From Branchinecta lynchi (Eukaryota > Arthropoda > Branchiopoda > Anostraca > Branchinectidae): a DNA stretch of 64,000 bases. Positions 11,001 to 21,252 of the stretch are shown here, in pieces. Location: contig JAKZAP010000004.1 in NCBI GenBank assembly GCA_023053575.1, positions 16,751,624-16,815,623 of the forward strand. The letters run 5' to 3'. The notes under the pieces were generated by a model. It was not told the origin of the DNA. It made no database searches and saw only the letters and a list, made by a program, of their open reading frames with translations. Numbering within the stretch: position 1 is the stretch's first letter; every line of letters starts with the position of its first letter. The position numbers and the translations under genes are program-made.

Positions 11001-14000
11001 AGTCATGATCTTACCCTTGGTCGGAAAATAAGACGGTATACATTCCTTGCAAACATCGATGAAGCGCCAAGAACAGATGAGTCCGCGGACGACATGGTTG
11101 CAGCGGACACAGCCCCCAAACCGCAAAAGGAAACAAAACTAGGCGTCAAATGCTGCAAAACCATTGGTAACACCATCCTTGTCTGATCGGCTGTTAATGG
11201 CACAGTTCCGGCAAATGATGTCTCGTTCCAAGCTGAAACAAGAGAAGGGAAGATCTTACCAGCTGAAAGACAAGTCGAAAGAAGCCACTTTGGTATGCAA
11301 CCTTCGGCCAAGTGCTACTGTTAATTTATTTTGCTTACTATGTAATCCGAGTAATTGTTCATATATATACGTTCGATCAATCGTAATCCCCGCTTTGTCC
11401 GTGCAAATATGTTCCGGACCACTGGGTCTTCAACATTTTCGATTACGATGTGTGGCTATGCTAGTCTTAGACTCGGAGCCGCGTTGACTGTCAATCATCA
11501 CTGTATGAGGAAAAAAGAAAAAAGGTCACCTGTTGCTTTCGCGACTGCTCCAATGATCACAGAGGGTACAGCCATGATTACACAGCCAAAGGCAGCTACA
11601 TATGAAAGAGCCTGAGCTCGTGAAGCAGACTTCGATGACAATACACGTTGGAAGTAAGCCTAGAATTGAAATCAAATACTTGCTCTGCTAAAGGAGAGAT
11701 CGTGAAAAGGACAAACCAACACAAAAAATAGGGCGTTATGGTTTAGGATTGCTGAATTTCTATATTCTCAAGCGACGTCAAACACCCATCCAAAGCAATT
11801 TTGGTCTTTAACCAGCCTAATTTTCGTATAAAGGTACATTCACAAGCCATTCTTCGCGGTTTTCATTATTAGTTTCCTCGACGATACTTCTCTTTGTCAG
11901 ATGAGGCCTTGGAACAAAAATTCCGAAGGAGAAGGAGATTCGTGTTGCATTTCGGCCCAGACAGCAGAAAAATGCACGGGTCCTACCAATTCAGCGGTGG
12001 GTGATGAATTTGCATGGGTTCGACAGGTAAAATCGCTTATAGTGTATAGTAATAGAGTTTCTTGCCACTAACCGGAACAGCAAGTTTTTGCGACTTTGTG
12101 ACCCTTACCTGCCAAGGAATGCCACCGAAGACGAGCAGAAGGGCGTAATCGGCATACTGCCAAGCGTAAGCAGGGTCCAGAGATCCTATCCAGTCGGTGG
12201 CACTGTGGACGAGTCCATCAGACGACGTGTAGTTTCTGTTAAAGTCAACTGCTTCATGAGTCAGTGCGAATGGTATGCTGAGCCACTGTGATAGAAACGT
12301 AAATTAGCCTCTTCGTGAGCATTTTCTTATAAAGAAACGAGTATTGAAAGTTGAACCTAAAAGCTCAGTAGACCCTTTACAGACTCCTGACACCAGGATC
12401 GACTCAGACACCGAGTCCTGAAACCCCGCCCAGATTTCTTTATTTCCGTCACAGCTGTAACTGCTCTCGAACGCCCACAATAATGAGACGTTCCTTCGAA
12501 GAGCACAGAAGTAATTCTGGTCTTGAAGTCTGTTGGACAGTGTTCACGTAAATGTAAGAGCGTTGCATTTGTTAAATCTGTTGCATTGTCGATCTTAGCC
12601 ATGCCATTAGACCGTTTGCAATGAGAAAGGTGTATGTTTACTAGACAGATCAGTATTATGGAGTAGGGGAAAACAGGAATGCGTTTTAAGAAGATGTTGT
12701 ACAGCTTCAACGCAGCCTACTGGTTGCGTCGTCGACTTTATTATACTTATCATCGGGAAGAAAACCTGTGCCTTGAATCTTTCTGAAAAGTGGCGCGACC
12801 TCGTAGTGAATGCTCTTGAGAAACTTACCAAGCCGAAAAATATACAGAAGAGTTGAATAACGTCTGTATAGGCTACACTGTACAGACCTCCAAAGAGGGT
12901 GTATGCAACGGCTATGACGGCACTAGCTATGATGCTACTTCCTTGATCTATCGTTAGGAGGACGCTGATTGTTGCACCTAAAAGTGGAATGGGTCTAGCT
13001 AGTACTAGTACGGGACAACATAAAACAAAACGCGGAAGATCTAAAACATGCGCTACGATCCTGATTACTGGGAAATAAGGAAATTGACTGCGAGTCTATC
13101 AAGGCTGCAAAATCTACATAATCATCACAAAGGGATTACTGCTACATCTGTCACTACTCCATTCCCCCTTACCAATCCAATAAAAATGAAGAACAGCTGA
13201 ATAACGTCTGTATACGCGACGGAGTAAAGTCCTCCAAAGAGAGTGTAGAAAATCGCTATCAGTGATGAAAGAATCACACTGATGTTTACGTCAAGCTCTA
13301 TGATGACAGCAATGGTCGCACCTGTTGTTTAAAAAATTATTAGAATTCAAAAAGAGAAAAATACATGTCTTTGTAATACAGCCATCACGACGTGGGCAGC
13401 TCAATCATGAGGGAGGCTCGCAGATTCAAGTCCAAGTTCTGTTTAACTGCCAATATAAACAAGTATCAAAGGAGTCATTCTGACAGAGGGAGACCAACCG
13501 ACAAGCAATTACATTTACGCTTAAAGATCCCATAGTAATGTAACGTAACCTAATATTAGTATACGATAGATAAGTGGGATTTGCAGCTGCAAGGTGCAAA
13601 CGGAATATAAATAAATTATGATGTGTTTCGTATTTTGAAATCATTGACCAAGAAATAGCAAGCGAAAAGCCTGGTAGGCGACTACCTAATATATACAGCA
13701 GAAGTTAAACAGGTGAAGAGACATATATTCTTTCTACGAGATCGTATGGCTTGCACCTAGATTTTCTCTAGCGCGCTACTGATATGCGACACTCTGGAAA
13801 CGTATGTAACAGACTTTGTGAAAAGGGTCACATATTGGTCCTATCTTTTCTCCGTTAGATTAGCGTCTCGGAATTCTGGAATTTCTGAGAAAAGAACGAG
13901 TAAATCTATGGTTGGATATACGCGAGAGAAAATAGCTGACCAGCCGTTTAACACTGATGATGATGATGATTTTATTAACGCACTTAAGGGGGGGGGGAAT

Positions 14001-17000
14001 TTGCAGTATAGACAAATAAAAGGAAAAAAGACACTGAGCTTTCAATAATGTAGTAAATGCACGAGATAAAAAAAAAAAAATATTTAAAAAACTGAGCGTA
14101 AAACGTGGTAAATGCGGACAATCAACAGCACCTGGAGGAATGCCGTTGCTAGCATCCAGCAAAGACAACGAAGAGTTTCTAAGGAAATATTTTTTTGTTT
14201 TTTAATATCGACTGCATGTGTGTATAGTTGAAGTATGAATGTTTCAGTAACTGTCCAAATACTAATCAGGAGCACATACATTTCATTTCAGCATTACATG
14301 GGCTCAAATGATGAGCTCAAAGGATATACTTTCTTGTAATATTATCAGTATGTCGTTTCAAACAGTTGAAAACCCCGAATACCAACCAAATTTTTTTTTA
14401 GCAGGAAATAGTTTTGAGATTTATTCGTGATTAATGTTTTCTGGTGTATTTTCAATGCTTTCGCAGTACTACGGCCGACGATTTTTAATTTGAAATCCAG
14501 CCGATTTCCAGTAAGGAGTTGTAGTTCGTTCTTCTCTATATTCTTAGGTGTGCAATCTTTCTTCCCTGGAAAACGTCCACCCAAGTATATGAAATCCCAT
14601 CATCCGGTTAATCAAAAATAATCCATTTGCCTAACGAACTTGAAAATCCCATTCGCGAGAAATATCAAACGGAGACACAGTTTTTGTGGGAAAGAAACCC
14701 TCTGGGACGTCTAGGGGAATCGCTGGAACTGTACAGGATTATGTTGATGTTAGAAGTTTTCACAAGGGGTGCTGACCTTTGAGATCAATACCTGTGCTTC
14801 GCACGGAAAAAGTAGGGGAGGAGGAATTCAATAAGAAGAAAGGTAACTCAATCTAGCTAATGGTGAGCACGAGATCAGATTGAATGAAACAAGTGAGGTG
14901 AATGGAGGCAGGTTGAAACGTCTCTATCTGTTCCTTAATTGGATTAAATCGAAAGCAGTCTCACATTTGCAGTTTCTAGATCACCGCCACCCAAGTAGAA
15001 AAACCAGACCAGGACTATGCCGTGGGATCATCGGGAAGCACTATTTATTTCTAATAATTTGATTTGCGAATATGTTGAGCTGGTAAAGGGTTAGCCTAAA
15101 GTGTCCATTCAAGTTCCTTCTGTGTGTAAATGGTGTTAAGGGGTATCAGGATTTTGGAATAAGAAATTAAAGTGTGGTTGTGTTCACAATAATAATAACA
15201 GTTTCTGCCCCATTTGTCGCAACCCCTATCAGCTTTTTCAACGGAAATAAATCTACTATTTAGAAATTCATTTTGTATGGGACTTGCCTTCCGGTTCCGG
15301 GCATGTGCCATATACTGATAACTTTTCCACCTGTCGGTCGGTCAGTCCGGTGATCGCGAGTTGGGGTACTTCCAGATGTGCTAGGACGATGAAACTTGGC
15401 AGGCATATCTGGGACCGGACCAAACTAACTTGGAAATAATCAGTTTTCCGATCCAACCATCTGGGGGGAGTGAAAGGAGGGGGAATCCGGAAAGGTGATT
15501 AGTGCGTAATTTCGAACGTGTGGTCGGATTGGAATGAAACTTAACAACTGAATAGAAGTCCGGACCGGATTCGAAGCTGTGGGGAAGTTTGGGGGGGGGG
15601 GTAATCTCGAGAAACGGTTAAACTTCAGGGATCGGAGTGAACCTTGCTGGGAAGAACATGCATCTGCTCTAGACGAGTCGTTTCCACAATTAGACTGGAT
15701 CCGGACACTTTGAAGGGGGAGGGGGTGGAGGTGGGTTTCCCGGAATTCCAGTGATGGCGGTTTTGGGGATTTCACGACGAAATTTGGCAGGCGTATCAGG
15801 GACCAGATCAAACTGACTTAGAGATACAAATTTTCTTGGTCCAATCATCGTGGGGGAAGTTGAGGGAGGGGGAATCCGGCATATTGAGTCATGTGTATCT
15901 TTGGAACGAGTGATCAGATTCCAGTAAAATTTGATGAATGAACAGAATACGTGTCTCTGATGTTCTTTTCCGTGTCCCAACCGGATACTGCAACTGTTTG
16001 GAGGGGGGGGGGATACGTGACCCGGACTGCAGAGATCTGGATGGAACTTGGTGGGAATAACAAAAAAATACTCTAGATAAATCATTTAAATTACCGGATT
16101 AGATCCCGGCACTATGGGGTAAGTTAGCAGAGGGGGGGGGGGGGGTCAGGAATTTCGCTGATAGCAAGTTAAGGTACTTCCAGATGTGCTAGGGCGATGA
16201 GACTTGGCTGGAAAATTAGATATTCGACAAGATTGTCTTAGAAGTCGTCACTTGCAAAATCCGACCATTCCTTAAAGTACTACTGTTAACCCTAAAGTAA
16301 AAAAAAAAATTCATCAAACTATACATTTTCATTCTCCTGATGAGGCCATGATAATTTTTTCCTCGAGGGTTTTGCTTCCAAATGAATTTCTAGATCCCTT
16401 AAAATGTGCATCTTAACTGCAAAGTCCGAAAGTATGTTAGATCAAACGGTGCATTTTGGCCCATGATGATCTGTGTCACATGGGTTTCGCCAGGGACATA
16501 TAAATTTCCTGTAATGACTCGCCATTCAGGGGGCTTGTCAATAAGAGATTTCTGATGCGCTCTTGACCGAGCGTCAGATAGTTCGAGAAATACGCACGGG
16601 GATAAAATACCCGACTGTCCAGATAGACAAAATTTTTCGCAGCTGTTGTGCTGAACTAGGAATATTTCTCTGTAATGGAAGAGTATCCTGGATCTTTTGC
16701 CCTAGCTTAGGTACCTGGTCGCATGCTGAATAGTCCCAACAAATTTTGTCAATCTGAGCAAGAACGCCGATTCGATCCAAGCGGAATTTTTGGAAACTAG
16801 ATGAGGCTCGGGCAACATAGCAGCATAGAAGCATAGGAAATGACAAGCCCCCTGAATGGCGAGTCATTACAGGAAATTTAAGGGTCCCTGGTTTCGCTTA
16901 ATAAAATGTATCTCTAGCATCCTTCAGGTGCACATCTTAACCGAAAAGTGAAAAAATACTTTTGATCATACGATATATTAATGATCCCCAAGGAACTGTT

Positions 17001-19873
17001 ATCGTTTTTGTATCAAGAGTTTTACTTACACAGGAAGTTCTAGCGCCTTTAAAGTGCGCATCATTACAGCCAAGTTCAAAAGTAAAATACATTTTACCAG
17101 ACGATACATTCTTATGATTCTCAAGGGTCCATGATCATTCTTATCTCAAGAGCTTTGCTTACATGTTATCAGAACAAACCCACAAAAAGACAGATTCTAT
17201 ATTTCTTCCTCTGAACCAGCCTTGGAAGTGCCATCTGAGCTTCTAGCTCTTGTTTGGGAGGGGAACTCTGAATGAGGGAAAGATGTTCATTAATAATAAT
17301 AATATATTGCAAAAAAAAAGGCCACAAAGCCTCTACAATTAATACTATTCATTGTCACTTTGGCTTTATCTGCAGAAAAAATTACATTGTTATTTTAGTT
17401 GCCGGAATCCTAGCTGGTCACAGTTCGCGAGACAGACACAATGACAAGCACACCGGTCCATCAAAGTGAAGGTACGTAAGGAACATATTGAGAAATAGTT
17501 GATGCTAGGAGGATTCTGAGGATGCTTGACAGTCCTAACAGGTGACTGTAGGAATGCTTACCTAGTGCAGCCAGGGTGGCTGCTGACCAGAATACCTCCC
17601 CAAGAAAAGCGGGAATGAACAGAAGTCCTCCCATTCTGCCTCCAAAAGTGTCCTGGAGCGGATCAAGCATTGTGACATAGCCTTGTTCTCGCATCTTGTT
17701 GGCAAAGATAAGACCGCCTAAAAGTATGAGCCATTTACCATTGCAACGCGTACTAATTGAACAAAAAAATAGAAGAAAATGTAGGATAGCTACTAAAATA
17801 TTTTAATTGGCCTAGGACAGAACTTTTGTCTGTCCACTTCGTAGCTCGGTCCGAAAGTCTAAATTGTACAGGTAATTCGTTTGGATGCTAGATTTGAAAT
17901 TTGAAATGAGATCTTCGGAAGATTTGAAGATTGTTTGAAAGACCGACCTTGCTATCAGATGAAATGGATATAAGCAAAATGTTCCTATGCTCCTTTTTAG
18001 AACTCAAATCAGACCTGTTTATGGATTGTTATTGTCGAAGACAGGCGATTTTCCTATGAAGTTAAGCTCTAGCTCGAACGGGGAATATACTGTTTTCGGA
18101 GAGGGAGAGATATTCCGAACCAGCAAACTACTGTAATCAAAGCAGTGGGTTCTTGGTTGAGGATAGATGAGATTGCTCATACGATCTTTTGCTATCCTGT
18201 GCTGCTTAATTGAAGCACAGGCCGTGAATAAGGACAGCGAGGAATAACAAGTAAGCCGTCCGGTTCTTCCAGTGTTTCTCTTTCATGTCTTCGGATGGCC
18301 CTTTCATGCACGGAACTGAATAGCTAGTATCTAGCTATTAGTCCATGACCATGCCAGTGACTGATTAGAGACAAGCTACTGACAGGATTTGAAACACAGG
18401 CATCCACTCATTGTAGTTTAATTCTTGACGGCCATGGGTGGGTGATTGGTGAATGAGTGACTTACCGAAAATTAGGCTCAGTGCGTAGCCAAAAGGAGCT
18501 TGGCACCAGATCAGACCTCTCCCGTAGATTTCTTCAGCTGTCCCACTGATGTAACCGCCGCCAACCCATGTGGCTATGAAAAAAGTACCTTTCAGGGTAA
18601 TGAAATTGGAATGACATTGTTTTGTAGCATTCTCCTTGGCAATTTTCAAACTGTGCGAGCAGAGCGGGAAAATACTTAAGTTGCGTTTTTGCAGATACCA
18701 TGGTATCTGATTACCACGGCCTAAAGTCGTTTTGTAGTTATCGTGGTATCTGATACCACGGTCAAAAGGCATTTTTGCAGTTATCGTGGTATCTGATATT
18801 CAGATACCACGGTCCGACCTTGGTAACTAATCATGGTATCTGAAAAAAAGTCATCTCACTTTCATCAATTTGTCCAGTTGGTGGGAAAAAAGTTTGGCCC
18901 TTAGTGATGTGACTGAATATCAGTTTTTCTTTTGGGATGACTTCGAAAAGTGCAATTTTGGCAATTTTTGTTTTGTAGAGCAAACGTATATCAGATACCA
19001 CAGTAAATGCAAAAACGACTAGTTTCAGATCCAGTTACCGGGGTAACAGATATCATGGTATCTGCAAAAACGCACCTATTGTTTCTGATAGCCTGAGTAT
19101 GTTGAAGCGCACGACAAATGTATGGCACGTTCTATCAAAAATAGAAAACTCCGAAAGTAGCTAAACTAATTAATCCTAATAATTTGGAAATAAAAAGGAG
19201 AGGAGAAACAACCAAAATAGCGATACAAAAATATACCAATAATATTCCATAATTCTAACCTCTTCGGAAAACTCTCGCCATCATGGAAGGGATAGAGGGT
19301 AAGGTTCGATGCGGGTTTTTCTCGAACCCCAACAGTTCTAGCGTCGCGATCAATTCGTAATTGTAAACAGGACGTTTACATACCATCTTTAATGTCTAGC
19401 TTTAGCACGGTTTTGAAGGTGCCCTAATTAACTTTTTGCAAAAGGTCCTGGTTCGTAGTGTTGTAACTCCCGTCTCCGAAAATCTTCGCAAGAATGTAAT
19501 CGCGATGATATTGCAAGTGCGGACAATGCCAAAAGAACGAGATAACAACTATGGTTGAAAGATTCTGCATGGAAGCTGAAACGAAGCTACCTTTTTTCAC
19601 TGGTTGGCTGCTGATTAAACGTTGCGAGCTGTGAATCCCTGTTCTTTGGGCACAAGTCCTACTTACCTCAATTTGTCAACTGGGTAAGATAAGCAAAAGT
19701 AAAATACCTGTCATTGTGAAGATGCCTACGAATAAGCCTATATTCCTTCCAGCCAACATCACTTCTTCCTCGCTTTCTGAGCCGCTTCCTTTCTTCTTGG
19801 CAGCCCATATTCCAACACCCAGGATAAGAAGGTAAAAGACGATAATAGAGATAATACCTCCGACGTTAATCAT
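7663..19873 (-). CDS. High-affinity choline transporter (gene span)
   Basis: Sodium- and chloride-dependent plasma-membrane choline uptake transporter of the SLC5 (sodium:solute symporter) family. It supplies choline for acetylcholine synthesis in cholinergic nerve terminals. Nine coding exons on the minus strand join in phase to 522 codons; human CHT1 has about 580, the difference being mainly in the cytosolic C-tail. Family hallmarks are [16 protein letters not shown] (TM1), [22 protein letters not shown] with [56 protein letters not shown] with SSMFARN, and GGEPL with PLIYYPG. Aromatic residues corresponding to human W62, Y91, W141 and W254 (choline site, from memory) are kept as W58, Y85, W135 and W251. 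Exon 4 has two alternatives. A 5' untranslated exon probably lies upstream, because an acceptor (TTTTTAG) precedes the ATG by 10 nt. Confidence 0.95.
8270..9015 (-). repeat. C-tract repeat family, eroded copy
   Basis: Lies in choline transporter intron 8. Near 8305-8360 it has CAAGTGCCAATATG and CGTCGGTCCTTCCGTCGGC, like the right end of copy 1 reversed. It has a G tract near 8560 and ends near 8990-9015 with ACAAGTGCCACAGGTGC and AGCTCTT. It is strongly diverged. Confidence 0.45.
9541..9644 (-). CDS. Choline transporter exon 8
   Basis: The acceptor is CCTTCCAG|GCG and the donor GGATTATG|GTATAG; 104 nt, phase 0 in, phase 2 out. It encodes [18 protein letters not shown], then [16 protein letters not shown] and the first two bases of a Trp codon. 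This matches the human segment EIVWVMRITVFVFG and TVYGLWY. Confidence 0.93.
10110..10170 (-). mobile_element. LINE 3' tail (GATA repeats)
   Basis: In intron 8 of the choline transporter, GATAGATAGATAGA and poly-T are followed by GAGGGCCATGG. The layout is like the 63.1-kb LINE tail (GATA repeats, then AAGCCCAAGGGCCATA). Sequence to about 10860 may be further decayed LINE, but I cannot show it. Confidence 0.45.
11015..11232 (-). CDS. Choline transporter exon 7
   Basis: The acceptor is TTGTTTCAG|CT and the donor CCAAGG|GTAAGA; 218 nt, phase 1 in, phase 0 out. It encodes [52 protein letters not shown] and [16 protein letters not shown]. The SADSS segment is the conserved sodium-binding helix region of SLC5-type symporters. 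Confidence 0.94.
11530..11659 (-). CDS. Choline transporter exon 6
   Basis: The acceptor is AATTCTAG|GCT and the donor GCAACAG|GTGACC; 130 nt, phase 0 in, phase 1 out. It encodes [20 protein letters not shown], then a membrane segment [28 protein letters not shown] continues GGIPWQ from exon 5 exactly as in other choline transporters. Confidence 0.94.
12109..12285 (-). CDS. Choline transporter exon 5
   Basis: The acceptor is CTATCACAG|TGG and the donor TGGCAG|GTAAGG; 177 nt, phase 0 to phase 0. It encodes [16 protein letters not shown], an extracellular loop with NYTSS (a possible N-glycosylation sequon) and [12 protein letters not shown], then [12 protein letters not shown]251 in GGIPWQ corresponds to human W254. 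Confidence 0.94.
12829..12977 (-). CDS. Choline transporter exon 4b (alternative)
   Basis: Second version of exon 4, 195 bp downstream of 4a. The acceptor is CACTTTTAG|GT and the donor GGCTTG|GTAAGT; 149 nt with identical phases to 4a. It encodes [19 protein letters not shown], then [19 protein letters not shown] and CIFFGL. The FCIF end is closer to human FCIFVGL than 4a's FFIFIGL, while 4a's first half ([13 protein letters not shown]) is closer to human SVIIDVDMHISVI. If spliced after 4a it would be read out of frame and hit TAA at its eighth codon. Confidence 0.92.
13173..13321 (-). CDS. Choline transporter exon 4a (alternative)
   Basis: First of two tandem versions of exon 4. The acceptor is AACAACAG|GT and the donor GGATTG|GTAAGG; 149 nt, phase 1 in, phase 0 out. 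It encodes [18 protein letters not shown], then a second half with [22 protein letters not shown]. Compared with exon 4b, 34 of 50 residues match: 11 of the first 25 and 23 of the last 25. Divergence is therefore concentrated in the first membrane helix and its preceding loop. Only one of the two can be used in a full-length message. Confidence 0.92.
13955..14060 (-). mobile_element. Probable LINE 3' tail (GAT repeats)
   Basis: GATGATGATGATGATTTTAT is followed by TAACGCACTTAAG and a G tract in intron 3. Read on the minus strand it ends with an ATC microsatellite, as do other LINE tails here. No reverse transcriptase sequence is attached. Confidence 0.35.
14061..15267. other. Intron 3 sequence, nothing recognised
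   Basis: Intronic AT-rich sequence of the choline transporter with no conserved exon or clear repeat boundary that I can see. Confidence 0.5.
15268..17255 (-). repeat. C-tract repeat family, long copy in intron 3
   Basis: Reverse-orientation copy. It starts at about 15275 with TATGGGACTTGCCTTCCGG and CGGTCGGTCAGTCCGG. It contains several G tracts and repeated GATGAAACTTGGC modules, and ends at about 17222-17252 with CCAGCCTTGGAAGTGCCATC and AGCTCTTG. It is interrupted by a separate inverted-repeat element at 16503-16878. Confidence 0.65.
16503..16878. mobile_element. MITE with 38-bp perfect TIRs and TA target
   Basis: 376 bp bounded by identical inverted repeats. The left end begins AATTTCCTGTAATGACTCGC and the right end is its exact reverse complement over 38 bp. 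The dinucleotide TA flanks both sides (16501-16502 and 16879-16880). TA duplication and long TIRs fit a Tc1/mariner-type non-autonomous element. There is no ORF for a transposase. Perfect TIRs suggest a fairly recent insertion into the older C-tract repeat. Confidence 0.85.
17265..17470. repeat. AT-rich, AAT microsatellite, possible LINE tail
   Basis: TTAATAATAATAATATATTG is followed by an A run and AAAGGCCACAAAGCCTC, resembling a LINE 3' end in reverse orientation just upstream of exon 3's donor side. Weak evidence. Confidence 0.3.
17562..17717 (-). CDS. Choline transporter exon 3
   Basis: The acceptor is CTTTTAG|GC and the donor CACTAG|GTAAGC; length 156 nt, phase 1 to phase 1. It encodes [20 protein letters not shown], then [19 protein letters not shown] and the start of the next membrane segment (SAATLAAL). 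The GYVTMLDP loop and GEVFW are nearly invariant in choline transporters. Confidence 0.94.
   Translation of the reverse strand, partial: AVLSLPTRCENKAMSQCLIRSRTLLEAEWEDFCSFPLFLGRYSGQQPPWLH
18466..18573 (-). CDS. Choline transporter exon 2
   Basis: The acceptor is TTCATAG|CC and the donor TTCG|GTAAGT. With the leftover G from exon 1 it encodes [17 protein letters not shown], then [17 protein letters not shown]. The segment is 108 nt, phase 1 in and phase 1 out. It holds the conserved W58 and Y85 of the substrate pathway. The loop after EEIY is two residues shorter than in human CHT1. Confidence 0.93.
18679..19077. mobile_element. MITE with GATACCATGGTATC palindromic ends
   Basis: In intron 1 of the choline transporter. 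Left end AGTTGCGTTTTTGCAGATAC and right end ending TCTGCAAAAACGCACCT form imperfect inverted repeats of about 30 bp. Several internal palindromes of the form GATACCACGGTATC repeat inside. A partial relative lies at 58734-58880. The tip AGTTGCGTTTT is shared with the MITEs at 29199 and 36961. The flanks TTA and ATT do not match as a target duplication. Confidence 0.65.
19708..19873 (-). CDS. Choline transporter exon 1 (start codon)
   Basis: Encodes residues 1-55, [19 protein letters not shown] and onward, covering TM1 and the serine/glutamate-rich first loop to [10 protein letters not shown]. The ATG is at 19873-19871. The exon itself appears to start at 19883, after an acceptor TTTTTTTAG, which implies an upstream 5' UTR exon. 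The donor is ACAG|GTATTT. It ends one base into codon 56 (phase 1). Confidence 0.93.
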
Positions 19874-19883
19874 CCTTACGTCT

Positions 19884-21250
19884 CTAAAAAAAATATGATT
19901 AATTTCATTTTGCATCGCTTCTGGTCACGACGTTACCCAGCTATTGTCTATTGCTGTTTTCTTTGATGTTTTGGTTAGATGGATAGAAAGAAGTTTAATG
20001 GAAGCCCTTAGGCCATGAACAAAAACAATACAAAAACACTAAAACATTTACATTCAGTATACGGGCGAATTTCAAATCTGCTCAACTATGCAACTTCCCT
20101 GATCCTCAAACTATATTCACATAATTCTAATTATCTTACTTAAATCACCCAGAAATGCACCAACCCTACATGTAATCAAGAATTTAATTATAGAGTCTGT
20201 ACGATTCAGTAGATCCTTTACTGACATAACCATACAGATGCTTCATTTTCCTTGATGTTATCCACATAAAAATATACCCTAAAGTAAGGAGTAGGCCATA
20301 CTGATCAAGAACAAACAAAAAGAGATAAAAATAAACTGAAATAATGAAATGTTTCTAAATAAAAAATACTATCGTAGGTGGGAAGCCGGTTGCAGTAATG
20401 CAGCGATTATAAGTACAGGAAAACTTGAACCGAATCCGATCTTGGTGACAAGATTATGTTTACACGCAGAGGGAGAAAAATAAATTCTTCAGACCAGAAA
20501 ATCTGACAAAAATAAATTCACTAACCAATAAAAAAAATGTTTTGAGAGCATTTATGACATCAGTACTGATGACTGCAGCTCTCAAAAGCTAGCTAGACTT
20601 TTTTTAGTCTTTTTTGCAGCGCCCCCAACAAGATTCCTTTCAAGAAGACTGGAATTCCTTTCATCATGAAAGGATTCTCATCTCGCTAGACTTCTAGTCG
20701 TCTTCACAAACTGAATCCTTTCGAGTTGACCGGAATTACTTTTTGACTACATAACAAGGAGAATTCGGGTCACCTATGAGCGACAACCACATGCTAACAT
20801 CGAAATTTCCCATGTGTCATAACAACACATACAACGACAGCAATGTGTGTTATCGCTGCATGGTCATTTCGTTTCGGTTATTACTCTTCTAAATATATTT
20901 TGTTTTACATAAGCCTGGCCTTGATCGACTCTCCCCCATTCGTTTTTGCATTTGAAGTAGACATTTCTGCATCGAACAATGTATTCAGTTCACGCACTTG
21001 ATCCTATTACCAGTTCCATGTCATCCAAATGAGGCTATACGATCGATAAAGGGCGAAGCAGTCTTACCTGAACTTTGTGTGGGGCAATCTTGCTAAGGCT
21101 TTAATAGGGGAATATCAAAGGTCTCCCTTCCCATAGGTCTTAATGACATTGACACGGTGAAAAATGAACCGTTACGAATTTCAAGAGGTTAGGGCCATCA
21201 GAGGTGCGGAAAAGTCGGTGGGAAAAAGGAACTCTTATCACAGGTTATAA
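19884..21250. other. Upstream of choline transporter coding region
   Basis: Presumed 5' UTR intron or promoter region. It contains a nested palindrome at 20541-20589 (TTTTGAGAGC with GCTCTCAAAA enclosing CATCAGTACTGATG) and diverged short repeats of AGACTTTTTTAGTC type. No exon could be placed. Confidence 0.35.
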
Positions 21251-21252
21251 TA

